From Rubripirellula tenax (lineage in GTDB: Bacteria; Planctomycetota; Planctomycetia; Pirellulales; Pirellulaceae), in the NCBI RefSeq assembly GCF_007860125.1, contig NZ_SJPW01000008.1, positions 1-64,000 of the forward strand: a stretch of 64,000 nucleotides of DNA, read 5' to 3'. The notes under the pieces were generated by a model. That model did not search any database, was not told the origin of the DNA, and was given only the letters and a program-made list of their open reading frames with translations. The position numbers and the translations under genes were made by a program. Below, one piece after another: positions 48,346-58,244 of the stretch. Within the stretch, counting starts at the first letter, position 1. Each line of letters opens with the position of its first letter.

Positions 48346-48963
48346 CTAACTGGGATGCCAAGGACGGACGTCGATCCACTTCATCCCCGCCGCTTCGGCA
48401 GCCTGGAACCCCAGCGGCGAATCTTCGAAAACCAAGCACTGGGTCGGTTCGACACCCATCCGACGCGCGGCCTCCAAGAACACGTCCGGCTCCGGCTTGT
48501 GCAGTTTTGTGTCTTCGGCGGTCACGATCGCGTCAAACAGTTCCGCGATTCCCATCTTCGCCAATTGGCGATCAATGATCGGCCGAATCCCACCGCTTGC
48601 CACCGACATCGGCATCCGGCCGTGGTGCCGTCGGGCCACGTCGACCACGATCTCCAGCGCCGGCAACTGGTCGATCAAGTTCGCAAACGCTGCTTCCTTT
48701 TCGGCGGCCAGTGCGTCCGCGTCGACGGAAACGTCTTGTTCCTGGGACAAGGTCGTGATGATTTTCTCGCTGGGCATGCCGCCCATCGAGTAGAAACGAC
48801 CTTCGGTAAAGACGATCCCGTGCCGTGACATTGTGTCACGCCACGCGACATAGTGCAGCGGCATCGAATGGCTGAGCGTGCCGTCGCAATCAAAAATCAA
48901 GCCGGCAAACTCGTTGGCATAGTCAGCGTCTTGCACGAAAGGTCTCTCCGAAGTGGGTTCCAT
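48346..48963 (-). CDS. HAD-family phosphatase, beta-phosphoglucomutase-like subfamily
   Basis: 205 residues from ATG 48963 (ATG/GTG 24 bases earlier is an alternative). HAD motif I is GLIFDCDGTLSHSMPLHY, motif II VASGG, motif III near KPEPDVFLEAARRMGV, and motif IV VFEDSPLGFQAAEAAG. Sugar phosphates are the usual substrates of this subfamily. No partner gene; it is the last clear gene before the scar at 49 kb. Confidence 0.9.
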   Translation of the reverse strand: MEPTSERPFVQDADYANEFAGLIFDCDGTLSHSMPLHYVAWRDTMSRHGIVFTEGRFYSMGGMPSEKIITTLSQEQDVSVDADALAAEKEAAFANLIDQLPALEIVVDVARRHHGRMPMSVASGGIRPIIDRQLAKMGIAELFDAIVTAEDTKLHKPEPDVFLEAARRMGVEPTQCLVFEDSPLGFQAAEAAGMKWIDVRPWHPS

Positions 48964-49109
48964 GAATTCAAAACGCAACCTAACCACTGCACCGCCCTTC
49001 GCAAATCCCCAAACTGCAAATCCCTCAGTCGCAGGTAGCTAGTGTCTGTCCAGAAATCGCATGGCCGCAGGAATTACGACTAATTTCGAAGAAAAGCTCC
49101 CCGAAGATC

Positions 49110-49127
49110 GAACCCGCAAGCGGGTTC
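49110..49127. repeat. short perfect hairpin in the scar region
   Basis: GAACCCGC at 49110-49117 and GCGGGTTC at 49120-49127 form a perfect eight-base stem with a two-base loop. There is no T-run. It lies between the HAD gene and the IS3-type stub; otherwise 48964-49157 holds nothing recognisable. Confidence 0.45.
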
Positions 49128-49157
49128 GCGCGTTGGAATTGTTGACTAAAAGCAATT

Positions 49158-49223
49158 TCAAACGCCATCACGTAGCTTCTTGATGATCTGTTCGGGTGAA
49201 TGTCGTCGTCGTTTCTTGCTCAT
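49158..49223 (-). pseudogene. N-terminal stub of an IS3-family transposase OrfA
   Basis: From ATG 49223 the frame reads MSKKRRRHSPEQIIKK then LRDGV and stop: this is the typical start of IS3-group OrfA proteins in planctomycetes (helix-turn-helix N-terminus). Only 21 codons remain before a stop; the rest of OrfA and all of OrfB are absent. The stub marks an old insertion or deletion junction next to a broken DUF1559 gene. Confidence 0.65.
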
Positions 49224-49252
49224 GGAAAATCCTTCGCCGGAATTGGCTCTAG

Positions 49253-49582
49253 ACTTTCATAACCCCTGGATCAGGTTTTGGGGAGCATTCCATCACCATC
49301 CTGCCACCAAACGATGTTTATTGCGGACGGCACAATGCGAAAGACCTGTCGTTCCCCGCACCCATGTCGAGTCGGCACTCAGGTGGTGTTCACGTCCTGA
49401 TGGGTGACGGAGCTGTGAAGTTCATCACCGATTCGATTGAAGCCGGAAGCCGCAACGCGGGCATGGTTTGGAATGGTGCGACAGGCATCGGACCTCGGGC
49501 GCCTGGCAAAGAGAGCCCCTATGGCCTGTGGGGAGCACTTGGAACTCGTGCCAACAAGGAAATTGCCAGCCTGGACGACTGA
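49253..49582 (+). pseudogene. C-terminal remnant of a DUF1559-family (type-II-secretion pseudopilin-like) protein
   Basis: From just after the in-frame TAG at 49250, 109 codons read SITILPPNDVYC, PMSSRHSGGVHVLMGDGAVK and FITDSIEA, ending in YGLWGALGTRANKEI. That is the C-terminus of planctomycete DUF1559 proteins. The N-terminal two thirds with the pilin-like methylation helix are missing, so the gene is a remnant. The missing part was probably lost in the event that left the IS3 stub 30 bp upstream. An ATG at 49364 could start a 72-residue piece. Confidence 0.75.
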
Positions 49583-49733
49583 TCCAAGTTGTGCTCGCTA
49601 TTATGCAAGAACACCCGGTGGCGTTGAGCGTGGCTCGTCGCCACCGGGTGGCATTACTGTAAAACGTCGTAAGAAAACTGTTCATTGTTTCATTTTTTAA
49701 CTTTCACTTCATCCAGATAGGTCGCGAACACTT

Positions 49734-49925
49734 ATGAAAACCACCTCCTTATCTTTGGCGTTGCTATTTCTATCCGTCACGGTGTCTTCTTTCACGGGAT
49801 GTGGAGAACCAGAAGTGAAATCCATCGCGGAAGGTATTTCGCCAAGTGAGATTGAGACTTACGAAACGAACCTGAAGGAAATGGAAGCACAAGCCATGAA
49901 CGACATGGCCGAAGATGGTGAATGA
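49734..49925 (+). CDS. small lipoprotein
   Basis: 63 residues. MKTTSLSLALLFLSVTVSSFTGC is a lipoprotein signal with the lipobox Cys at residue 23; the mature part is only about 40 residues and strongly acidic (EPEVKSIAEGISPSEIETYE). Small lipoprotein genes often follow DUF1559 genes in planctomycetes, so it is probably the surviving partner of the remnant upstream. Function unknown. Confidence 0.7.
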   Translation: MKTTSLSLALLFLSVTVSSFTGCGEPEVKSIAEGISPSEIETYETNLKEMEAQAMNDMAEDGE

Positions 49926-50167
49926 TCACAGGTCTTTGGGACATCACACCCGTGCAGATGGTCGAGAAACGCCCGCCTGAATTTTCGCCAGCATCTTAAC
50001 TGCTGGCCATCTAACAAGAAGGCAGCCTAAAGACATCGGGATCCCTCAACGGGCGCCCGAATGGATTCGGGTTCTGTGGGTCTGCTGCTGCACCGAACCG
50101 GGTAAACTCTGATCGTCCAGAACTCGGCAAACAAATCTGTCCGTTAAATATTGAAGGAAGTGATGCG

Positions 50168-51976
50168 ATGAAGGCGTTCATCTTGGGATTGATTGGTGCG
50201 GCGCTCATGGCGGTCACTGCACACTCCGCAGACATGGACGAGATGTGGGGTGAGAGCACGGTCAAGCTGCGTGCTGAAAACGCAGAGCGCGGCGAGCTCT
50301 TTGATGAGGGCAACTACGCGATGTTCATCCATTGGGGGTTGTACTCGCAGTTGGCTAACCGAGTGGACGGGAAAACGTACTACGGCATTGGCGAGTGGAT
50401 CATGGATCCAAAAATGGCCGGCATTCCTGTCAAGGATTACAAACAGCTAGCCGGAACCTTCAACCCGACCGATTTTGACGCCAAGGCCATCGCCCAGTTG
50501 GCGAAGGACGCGGGAATGAAGTACATCGTCATCACCGCGAAACACCATGACGGTTTCGCGATGTATCACTCCGAAGCATGCGACTTCAACATTGTCGATT
50601 CCACGCCCTGGAAAACCGACCCGATGAAGGAACTTTCTGCGGCCTGCCGCGAAGCCGGGCTGGGTTTCGGTTTTTACTATTCCCACAGCCAAGATTGGAC
50701 GTTCCCCGGTGGCCGAAAGGGTCCCGAAGTGGATGAAAACGGCAATCCGGCAACGTTCGACGACTACTTCACCAAAAAGTGTCTGCCGCAGGTCGAGGAA
50801 CTCACGACACAGTACGGTCCTATCGAATTGATCTGGTTCGACACGCCCGGCGGCATGGAGAAACACTACGTCCAACAGCTGGTGGACATTGTGCGAAAGA
50901 ATCAACCCAAGGCTCTCGTTTCCGGACGCGCCGGACATGATTTGGGTGACTATCAAACCATGGGCGACATGGAAGTTCCGCACCACAACATCGAAGGGAT
51001 GTGGGAAAGCGTCGACACCACCAACGATTCTTGGGCCTACGCGTGGTACGACCAGCGATGGAAGGCACCCAAAGAAATTTTGCACCGCCTGATTTCCTGC
51101 GTCGGTCGCGGCGGAACGTACATGCTCAATATCGGACCGACCGACACAGGCGCCGTTCCCGATCGCGCTGCCCGTTCATTACGCGACGCTGGCGAGTGGA
51201 TTCGGCGATATCCACAGGTGGTCTACGGCACCGATGCGTCGCCCTGGCAGCACGCGATGCCGTGGGGTGATGTAACCGTTCGGGAAGACCGAATGTTCCT
51301 GTCAGTGTTTGACTGGCCGGAATCGGGCAAGCTCTTCCTGCCCGGACTGAAAACCAAAATAGAATCGGTACGACTTCTGCAGGATGGAAAGGCCACTCCG
51401 ATCAAGTGGGACTCGGAAGAAGGGTGGAAAGTGCTTGAGCTTCCACCAGCCGCGCCGGAGCACCTGGTTTCCGTCATTGAGATTGATTTGGCAGATGCGC
51501 CGGAAGTGGATCCTACGTTTGGGCTCGATCCAAACACGGGAACGGAGATTCTTGCCGAGTTTGCAAACGTCGAAGGCGCGAAGATCGTGAAGCATCGCTG
51601 GATGGAAAAATTTGGAGAGTGGATATGCGTTTATCCAGCGACGAAGTGGAAGTCGGGCGACAAAGCGGTTTGGGAAGTCGATGTCCTGACGCCCGGCGAC
51701 TACGACGTCCGCCTTACCTATACCGGCGAGGGGCGTTTGGTTTGGGGTGTCGACGTTGTCGGAGGCGAGCACATCCAAAACCAACAGAACGCGTCGCACA
51801 ACTACCAAGAATTCCCCATCGGCTGGCTCAATTTTCCAGCACCCGGAAAGTACAAGGTGGCCGTGTCCTGTCTGGAAGGGAACATCGAAACCGCCATGCT
51901 CAAATCCATCCGTCTGACGCCATTGGACGAGTATCGGGGAACGCCTAAACGGATGGCTTCCGCCGCTTCGAAATAG
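50168..51976 (+). CDS. secreted GH29 alpha-L-fucosidase
   Basis: 602 residues; GAAGGAAG before the ATG is a strong ribosome-binding site. Signal peptide about 1-20 (ending AHSA). GH29 blocks: NYAMFIHWGLYS, KHHDGFAMY (125-133), and the likely nucleophile Asp225 in LIWFDTPGGM. A C-terminal beta-sandwich carries GEWICVYPATKWKSGDKAVWEV, an alpha-fucosidase-associated carbohydrate-binding-like part. It opens the second fucan-degradation locus; next gene 42 bp on. Confidence 0.95.
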   Translation: MKAFILGLIGAALMAVTAHSADMDEMWGESTVKLRAENAERGELFDEGNYAMFIHWGLYSQLANRVDGKTYYGIGEWIMDPKMAGIPVKDYKQLAGTFNPTDFDAKAIAQLAKDAGMKYIVITAKHHDGFAMYHSEACDFNIVDSTPWKTDPMKELSAACREAGLGFGFYYSHSQDWTFPGGRKGPEVDENGNPATFDDYFTKKCLPQVEELTTQYGPIELIWFDTPGGMEKHYVQQLVDIVRKNQPKALVSGRAGHDLGDYQTMGDMEVPHHNIEGMWESVDTTNDSWAYAWYDQRWKAPKEILHRLISCVGRGGTYMLNIGPTDTGAVPDRAARSLRDAGEWIRRYPQVVYGTDASPWQHAMPWGDVTVREDRMFLSVFDWPESGKLFLPGLKTKIESVRLLQDGKATPIKWDSEEGWKVLELPPAAPEHLVSVIEIDLADAPEVDPTFGLDPNTGTEILAEFANVEGAKIVKHRWMEKFGEWICVYPATKWKSGDKAVWEVDVLTPGDYDVRLTYTGEGRLVWGVDVVGGEHIQNQQNASHNYQEFPIGWLNFPAPGKYKVAVSCLEGNIETAMLKSIRLTPLDEYRGTPKRMASAASK

Positions 51977-52018
51977 ACTTGTCCAACACGACTGCACGCC
52001 GATCAAAACTGAAATTGA

Positions 52019-54181
52019 ATGAAGTTCTTACTGCGAACACTCTTGATAGTGATCCTGGGTACGCACGCGGCCCAGGCGGATGAAGCCCAAGAGAACTCTC
52101 AGCCAAAGCCAACTCGGAATACGAGTTTTGAATATCGCTTTTCCGATGACTTGGAACAGACTGCGGACTCGAAAGCTCGTCAGGAACTTTGGTTCCGCGA
52201 CGCGAAGTTCGGTGCGTTCATCCACTTTGGCGTTTATTCGACGCTGGAAGGCGAGTATCAGGGCCGTGGCTCGGATTTTCGTTATTCCGAGTGGATTCAG
52301 ATATCCGCCAAGATTCCTGCTAAGGAATACCATCAAGTCGCCGCGAAGTTTAATCCAGTGGAGTTCAATGCCGACCAGTGGGCGAAGACCTTTAAAGATT
52401 CCGGCATCCGCTACGTTGTCATCACGTCGAAACATCACGATGGATTCGCGCTCTTCAAATCGATGGTCAGCGACTACAACATTGTTGACTACACACCGTT
52501 CAAACGCGACATCATTAAAGAGCTGAGCGAGGCCTGCCACCGCCAGGGCCTGAAGTTCGGCGTCTACTATTCGCAGGCTCAGGACTGGGATGAACCGGAT
52601 GCGCCGTATCTGAACCAGCGAGCCAAGTTAAGCGATATCCATCCCGAGCTGCCGGCTGATTTTCAGCCCGACATGGATCGCTACATCATGAAAAAGAGTC
52701 TTCCCCAGGTCGAGGAGCTGGTGAAGAACTATGAACTGGATCTGATCTGGTTCGATACTCCGGTTGGCATGAATCTCCAGCGGGTCAAGCTGTTTAGCGA
52801 AATGGTTCGGAAATATCGTCCCGACTGCCTAATCAATTCCCGCATCATCCATAGTGGTAAAGGAAAGATCGAGGCGCAATATCTGCCGTTCTATGACTAC
52901 GTTTCGATTGGCGACAAAGAAGTCCCCACCCGAAAATTGCCGCTCTACGTCGAGTCGCCTGACAGCGTCAGTTCTTCCTTTGGCTACAAGACCAAAGGCG
53001 AGTGCTACTACCATACCGAAGAAGAAATGCTTCATCGTTTCGTGCATACCGTTTGCGCTGGCGGAAACGCGCTGATCAACAACGGCCCGATGGGCAGCGG
53101 CCGACTCGACCCAGAAGCAGTGCGGCTATACGGCGCGATCGGCGACTGGCTGAAAGTCAACGGCGAATCGATCTATGGGACCGTCCGCAATCCATTGCCA
53201 CAGCGACCGCAGTGGGGCGATATATCGGCAAGCAAGGATGGCAAGACGCTCTACTTGCATATTCTCCAGTGGCCAGAATCTGGAACGATCACGGTCAACG
53301 AACTGCCCTCCGGAGCAACCTCTGCTGTTTATCTGGCGAACGGTGAAAATGCGGTCTTTGCCCAGCAAGGTGATTCGCTCGAAATCACACTCCCCGCTAA
53401 CCCACTCAACCAGTACGACACCGTTGTCAAAGTGACGCTGGAAGCAACCGCCGATTCGGAAGTCAGTTCGACAGGCCGATCAAAGTCGGCGAAGGAGGCG
53501 TGGGCCAAACTGGCGGGAAAGTCCGCCAAGCGTCCCGAATTTGCTTTCGTTGAAAACGATCCGGCCTTGCCCAATGTGCTAATCTACGGCGATTCGATCT
53601 CGATCATGTACACCCAACGCGTCCGCGAAAAGCTCAATGGCAAAGCGAACGTGTACCGGCTGCATTGCAACGGCGGCGACTCGGGTTCATTCATCGCAAA
53701 GATGAAGAAAATGCACGAGACAATGAGGGACGAAAAACTTGATCAACCATGGACGTTCGATTGGGACGTGATCCATTTCAACGTTGGTTTACACGATCTC
53801 AAATACGTCTCAGGCAATAGACTCGACAAGAAGAACGGGAAGCAGGTTTCCTCGCTTGATACCTACCAAATGAATCTCGGCGACATCGTGGATTACTTGA
53901 AGAAGCTCGCTCCCGACGCAAAGCTGGTCTTCGCAACGACGACTCCCGTACCCGAAGGTGAACCGGGCCGGTTCGCGGGCGACGCGCAAAAGTACAACAA
54001 GGTGGCCGAACAGGTCATGCGTAAATTCCCGGAAATCACTATCAACGATCTCTACACCTTCACCAAGCCGAATCAACCAATCTGGTGGGCCAAACCGGGC
54101 GACGTTCACTACAAGATGGAAGGTCGCAGCGCCCAAGGCGACGAGGTGTCGCAAATCATTCTTGATTCACTGTCCAACTGA
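52019..54181 (+). CDS. GH29 alpha-L-fucosidase fused to SGNH-hydrolase domain
   Basis: 720 residues. Signal peptide about 1-20. Residues 50-490 are GH29, with FGAFIHFGVYS, KHHDGFALF (138-146) and Asp246 in LIWFDTPVGM. Residues about 515-718 are an SGNH hydrolase: Ser526 in YGDSIS, the Asn588-x-G-x-H-Asp block in FNVGLHD, and Asp695 and His697 in GDVHYKM, so all catalytic parts are present. One enzyme could thus remove both an ester group (acetyl is the likeliest) and fucose from the same glycan. The linker has no disorder-rich spacer. Confidence 0.92.
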   Translation: MKFLLRTLLIVILGTHAAQADEAQENSQPKPTRNTSFEYRFSDDLEQTADSKARQELWFRDAKFGAFIHFGVYSTLEGEYQGRGSDFRYSEWIQISAKIPAKEYHQVAAKFNPVEFNADQWAKTFKDSGIRYVVITSKHHDGFALFKSMVSDYNIVDYTPFKRDIIKELSEACHRQGLKFGVYYSQAQDWDEPDAPYLNQRAKLSDIHPELPADFQPDMDRYIMKKSLPQVEELVKNYELDLIWFDTPVGMNLQRVKLFSEMVRKYRPDCLINSRIIHSGKGKIEAQYLPFYDYVSIGDKEVPTRKLPLYVESPDSVSSSFGYKTKGECYYHTEEEMLHRFVHTVCAGGNALINNGPMGSGRLDPEAVRLYGAIGDWLKVNGESIYGTVRNPLPQRPQWGDISASKDGKTLYLHILQWPESGTITVNELPSGATSAVYLANGENAVFAQQGDSLEITLPANPLNQYDTVVKVTLEATADSEVSSTGRSKSAKEAWAKLAGKSAKRPEFAFVENDPALPNVLIYGDSISIMYTQRVREKLNGKANVYRLHCNGGDSGSFIAKMKKMHETMRDEKLDQPWTFDWDVIHFNVGLHDLKYVSGNRLDKKNGKQVSSLDTYQMNLGDIVDYLKKLAPDAKLVFATTTPVPEGEPGRFAGDAQKYNKVAEQVMRKFPEITINDLYTFTKPNQPIWWAKPGDVHYKMEGRSAQGDEVSQIILDSLSN

Positions 54182-54205
54182 AATCGTTCTAACAGAGAAA
54201 AGTCG

Positions 54206-55405
54206 ATGACAACCGGATCAACTTACCGGGCATTTCAAATAGTCGTTTTGACGATGGCTGCGGCGTCAACGTTTGTTGAGGCAGAGGATTTATCAAGTTC
54301 GTTAGATGACAAGTCGTTGCGTATCAGTGATGGCATTCAGTTTGTGCCTCAGGCATGTTTCCCCAAGTTTAGTTGGGACACCGTTCCAACCTACTACATG
54401 TTTGGAGACCCGAATCGGCTGTTGACTCCGAATCAGGTCAGCTTCATTGCCGAGCGAACGGGTTTCCTCTGCGTTGAAAAGTCACATGGGACGAAACCGC
54501 TTGGGGCTGCGGAATTAGGAGCAAAGCATGAGGCTGCGGCCTTCAAGAAAATCAATCCCGATGTGAAGGTCCTGTTTTACTTCAACGCAGCCTACGCATG
54601 GCCGTATACCTCTTACAACCAGGTTTTCACCAAAGCGCTTATTGATCAAGAACCTGAACTAAAGAAGTTTCTGATCCCGCACCCAAAAACCGGGCAGTTA
54701 GCAGAGCAGTTTGGTGCTTTTTGTTTTGATGTATTGAACCCCGATTTCCGAGACTGGTGGGTGGAAATCGTGACAAAGGGCGTTCGCGAATCCGGCTGTG
54801 ATGGTGCTTTCATTGATCAAATGCACGGCTCGGTGAAGCTGCGCAGAAACAAGAGTGTGGAGATCCAAAAGGCCATGGGTGAGATGATGGCCGCGCTGAA
54901 GAAGAGCCTAGGACCTGACAAAATTCTGCTTGCGAACAATGCCTACAGCGAGGATGCCAGATATGTGTATCCCGTCAGCGACGCAATCATGTTTGAAAAC
55001 TATGCGAACGTAAAATCCAGCAAGGAAAGCTTGCTGGCCGAGTGGGCAGAGATGCGAAGAAATGCCGAGCAGGGAAAGACCTCGGTTTTTCGCCTTGGTG
55101 TTGAGGGGACAGGCCGAAGAAATCTTAAGCCGAATATGCCAGAGCATGCGAAGGAAAAGGTGGAGTTCGCATTGGCTTGCTATCTGATCGGTGCGCAGCC
55201 TTATTCCTATTTCTTATACAGTTGGGGTTGGAAGGTGGCATCCGGCGCACTGGTAGATTATCCCGAATTTCACAAACCGCTCGGCCCGCCCAAGGGCCAA
55301 GCTCAGCGAACCACGCCCGATGGTTGGGAGTTCACCCGTGAGTTTGAGCACGCCAGCGTCTGGGTGAACACCGAAACCAGAGAGGCCAAAATCACTTGGC
55401 GATAA
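54206..55405 (+). CDS. putative secreted TIM-barrel glycoside hydrolase-like protein, unassigned
   Basis: 399 residues with a signal peptide about 1-26. The pattern of short strands with acidic ends suggests a TIM barrel: VKVLFYFNAAYAW, GCDGAFIDQMHGS (Asp and a following Asp may be catalytic), KILLANNAYSED and DAIMFENYANVK. This resembles uncharacterised 'putative glycosyl hydrolase' groups (GHL-type). It sits between the GH29-SGNH fusion and a sulfatase, 24 and 36 bp away, so a role in degrading the same glycan is likely. Codon use looks more A/T-rich than its neighbours, hinting at separate acquisition. Confidence 0.6.
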   Translation: MTTGSTYRAFQIVVLTMAAASTFVEAEDLSSSLDDKSLRISDGIQFVPQACFPKFSWDTVPTYYMFGDPNRLLTPNQVSFIAERTGFLCVEKSHGTKPLGAAELGAKHEAAAFKKINPDVKVLFYFNAAYAWPYTSYNQVFTKALIDQEPELKKFLIPHPKTGQLAEQFGAFCFDVLNPDFRDWWVEIVTKGVRESGCDGAFIDQMHGSVKLRRNKSVEIQKAMGEMMAALKKSLGPDKILLANNAYSEDARYVYPVSDAIMFENYANVKSSKESLLAEWAEMRRNAEQGKTSVFRLGVEGTGRRNLKPNMPEHAKEKVEFALACYLIGAQPYSYFLYSWGWKVASGALVDYPEFHKPLGPPKGQAQRTTPDGWEFTREFEHASVWVNTETREAKITWR

Positions 55406-55441
55406 CGATCAAACAACAATAACCTCACCGCGGATAACTTC

Positions 55442-57256
55442 ATGCAACTAAGACGCTTCATTCAGATTGCAATTCTAGCTGCGGTCTTTGTGCCCTCGGC
55501 TTTCTCGGCCGAAGGCCAACGACCCAATGTTATTGTCGTCATCACAGATGATCAGGGCTATGGCGATGTGGCCTTCACTGGTAACCCTGCCATCAAAACG
55601 CCGACCATCGACAAGTTGGCCAAGCAGGGGACGTTGCTGAACAACTTTCACGTCGATCCAACGTGCGCGCCGACCCGATCAGCGTTGATGACCGGCCGCT
55701 ATTCCGATCGCGTGGGCGTGTGGCACACCGTCCAGGGTCGCAACATGCTTCGCCGCCGCGAAACCACCATGGCCGATGTCTTTGCCGCCAACGGCTACGC
55801 CACCGCTCTGTTTGGCAAGTGGCACCTTGGCGACTGCTATCCGTATCGGCCCGAAGATCGTGGATTTCAGCACTGCGTCTTTCATCAAGCAGGCGGCGTC
55901 GGGCAAGCACCGGACTACTGGGGCAACGACTATTTCGACGACACCTACGTTGTCAACGGCAAGCACCAACGCTTCGAAGGTTTCTGTACCGACGTTTGGT
56001 TCGATGAAGGCATCAAATTCATCGAGGCCAACAAAGACAAGCCATTCTTTGCGTATATCTCGACCAACGCCCCGCATAGTCCGTACTTCTGCCCCGAGGA
56101 ATACAGCGATCCCTACGAAGGAAATTCGCAGGTTTCGATCGCCGAGTTCTATGGCATGATCACCAACGTCGACGACAACATGGCCAAGCTGATGAAAATT
56201 CTCGATGACAGGGGCATCGCCGACAATACGATCTTGGTTTTCATGACCGATAACGGCACCGCAGGTGGCTTGAAAGATGGTCGCGGTTTCGATGGCGGCA
56301 TGCGCGGCATGAAAAATTCAGAATATGAAGGCGGCCACCGCGTTCCCTTTATCATCCGCTGGCCCGACGGCAAAATCGAAGCGGGAAAAACAATCGATCG
56401 TCTGACGGCGCACATTGACATCCTGCCCACGTTTATCGACCTGTGCCATCTTGAGGCACCCAAAATTGAATTTGACGGCCGTAGCATTGCAGGTTTACTG
56501 CACACCGATGGCAAAGACTGGCCCGATCGTGCATTGGTGGTTGAATCGCAGCGCGTGGTGGATCCGATCAAATGGCGCAAGAGCGCTGTGATGGATGACC
56601 GCTGGCGATTGGTCAACGGCGAAGAACTTTATGACATGAAGTCGGATCCGAAGCAGGACACCGATGTTGCCACCGGGCATCCGGAGGTGATGGAACGTTT
56701 GCGCGGTGAATACGAAAAGTTCTGGACAGAAGTGTCGGCGGAACACGACCTGACCAGCTACATGGTCATCGGATCCGATCGATCACCCGTCGTCTCGTTC
56801 TCATCGCACGACTGGCTGATCGACAAGCTGCCACCGTGGAGCCAAGGCCATATTCAAAACGGCGATGTCGCGGAAGAATCGTTCTGGGCGATCGAGGTCG
56901 AACGGGATGGTGATTATGAAATCTCTCTGCGCCGCTGGCCGGTTGAAGCTGACAAGGGCATCAACGACGGCACCTATGGCAAAGCGTTTAACTACGAGCA
57001 GGCGCGTCTGCGTATCGGCGATGTCGATGAAACTCAAGACATTCCAAACGGAGCCAAGGAGGTCACGTTCAAAGTCAACTTAAAAAAGGGAATCACCAAA
57101 CTCGCACCTGTCTTCATTGGACCCGATCTGACGGCCACTCCGTACTATGCCTACGTGACGCACCAGCCCAAGACCGATTGGCAAACACCGCAAGGCATGG
57201 GCATTCCCGTCTACGACCCGTCCTTCGGACGCGTGCCACCTCCGCCAAAGAAATAG
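55442..57256 (+). CDS. secreted S1 sulfatase with C-terminal beta domain
   Basis: 604 residues. Signal peptide about 1-23. [14 protein letters not shown] is the metal-binding start, Cys75 in CAPTR (C-x-P-x-R) is the formylglycine site, and FGKWHLGD and MTDNGTAGG follow. After the catalytic part (to about 440) comes a 150-residue beta-rich domain ([22 protein letters not shown]). Fifth sulfatase in the window and the only one in this locus; spaced 36 bp from the previous gene and 12 bp from the next. Confidence 0.93.
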   Translation: MQLRRFIQIAILAAVFVPSAFSAEGQRPNVIVVITDDQGYGDVAFTGNPAIKTPTIDKLAKQGTLLNNFHVDPTCAPTRSALMTGRYSDRVGVWHTVQGRNMLRRRETTMADVFAANGYATALFGKWHLGDCYPYRPEDRGFQHCVFHQAGGVGQAPDYWGNDYFDDTYVVNGKHQRFEGFCTDVWFDEGIKFIEANKDKPFFAYISTNAPHSPYFCPEEYSDPYEGNSQVSIAEFYGMITNVDDNMAKLMKILDDRGIADNTILVFMTDNGTAGGLKDGRGFDGGMRGMKNSEYEGGHRVPFIIRWPDGKIEAGKTIDRLTAHIDILPTFIDLCHLEAPKIEFDGRSIAGLLHTDGKDWPDRALVVESQRVVDPIKWRKSAVMDDRWRLVNGEELYDMKSDPKQDTDVATGHPEVMERLRGEYEKFWTEVSAEHDLTSYMVIGSDRSPVVSFSSHDWLIDKLPPWSQGHIQNGDVAEESFWAIEVERDGDYEISLRRWPVEADKGINDGTYGKAFNYEQARLRIGDVDETQDIPNGAKEVTFKVNLKKGITKLAPVFIGPDLTATPYYAYVTHQPKTDWQTPQGMGIPVYDPSFGRVPPPPKK

Positions 57257-57268
57257 CTGGACCATCCG

Positions 57269-58240
57269 ATGAGACAAACATTAATTTTTTTGCTGGCGAT
57301 GATCTTCGGCGGTTCATGTGGCGCTGACGATGCAGTTCGTTCAACCAGCAAAGCGGAAACCCAGTGGAATGGAAAAAGTTTTCGCGATGTGACCTACAAG
57401 CAGGTCGGCAAGCGGAATCTTCGGATGGACATCTACATGCCGACTGTCGGTGGGTCCGAGAAATCGCCGGTCATCTATTACGTTCACGGCGGGGGATGGG
57501 CAGCCGGGAGCAAGCTGAACTTTGGAAACCGTCTGATGCTGCCCGTTTTTCAACAACTGGCCGACAGCGGCTTCGTATGCGTGTCCGTCGATTACCGATT
57601 TTGCAAGAAGGGATCTGGTGTATTGATGCGTGATTGCGTTACCGACGCCATGGACGGACTGCGTTTCTTGGTGAAGCACCAAGAACAATACGAAATCGAT
57701 CCCGGCCGGATCGTGGTCTTTGGCGATTCCGCGGGTGGACAGATTGCCCAGATGTTGACGTATGCATCGGCCGACGAGTTTCCTGGTGATCAGGAACTTG
57801 CTGCCTACGATGTTCGACCCCTTGCCGGAATATCGTGGTACGGCCCGTCGGACTTCACGGATGTCAATCTTTTCAAAACGGATCTCTCGGACAAAACCCC
57901 CGATCGTTTCGGCGCTCGGATTGCCGGCGACGAAGCCAGTTACGCAACAGAGCCGCAGGCCTTTGAGGAGATGAGTCCGTATTTTTGGATTGAAAAAGAC
58001 AGTCCACCTCTGCTGATGTTGCAAGGCGATACGGATGCGACGATCCCCTTGCCACATGCGATCCATTTGAAAGAAAAGGCTGACCGCATCGGTGCCAATG
58101 TCGAAATGACGATCGTGAAAAACGCTGGCCACAATTGGCGGAAGGCCGGCGGAGATCCAGATCCGGGTTTGGAATCGATTCAACACATGACAACGGAATA
58201 TGCACGGCGGCAGGTCAAGAATTTTGGAAAGCACCAATAG
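57269..58240 (+). CDS. secreted alpha/beta hydrolase, acetylesterase-like
   Basis: 323 residues with signal peptide about 1-20. HGGGW (73-77) forms the oxyanion hole, nucleophile Ser154 is in FGDSAGG, and the acid and His lie in GDTDATIPLPHA and KNAGHNW near the C-terminus. The HGGGW-GDSAGG pair is typical of carboxylesterases that remove acetyl groups from sugars. It lies 12 bp behind the sulfatase and 4 bp before the GH141-like gene, in one transcript. Deacetylation of fucan is the likely role. Confidence 0.9.
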   Translation: MRQTLIFLLAMIFGGSCGADDAVRSTSKAETQWNGKSFRDVTYKQVGKRNLRMDIYMPTVGGSEKSPVIYYVHGGGWAAGSKLNFGNRLMLPVFQQLADSGFVCVSVDYRFCKKGSGVLMRDCVTDAMDGLRFLVKHQEQYEIDPGRIVVFGDSAGGQIAQMLTYASADEFPGDQELAAYDVRPLAGISWYGPSDFTDVNLFKTDLSDKTPDRFGARIAGDEASYATEPQAFEEMSPYFWIEKDSPPLLMLQGDTDATIPLPHAIHLKEKADRIGANVEMTIVKNAGHNWRKAGGDPDPGLESIQHMTTEYARRQVKNFGKHQ

Positions 58241-58244
58241 CGTG

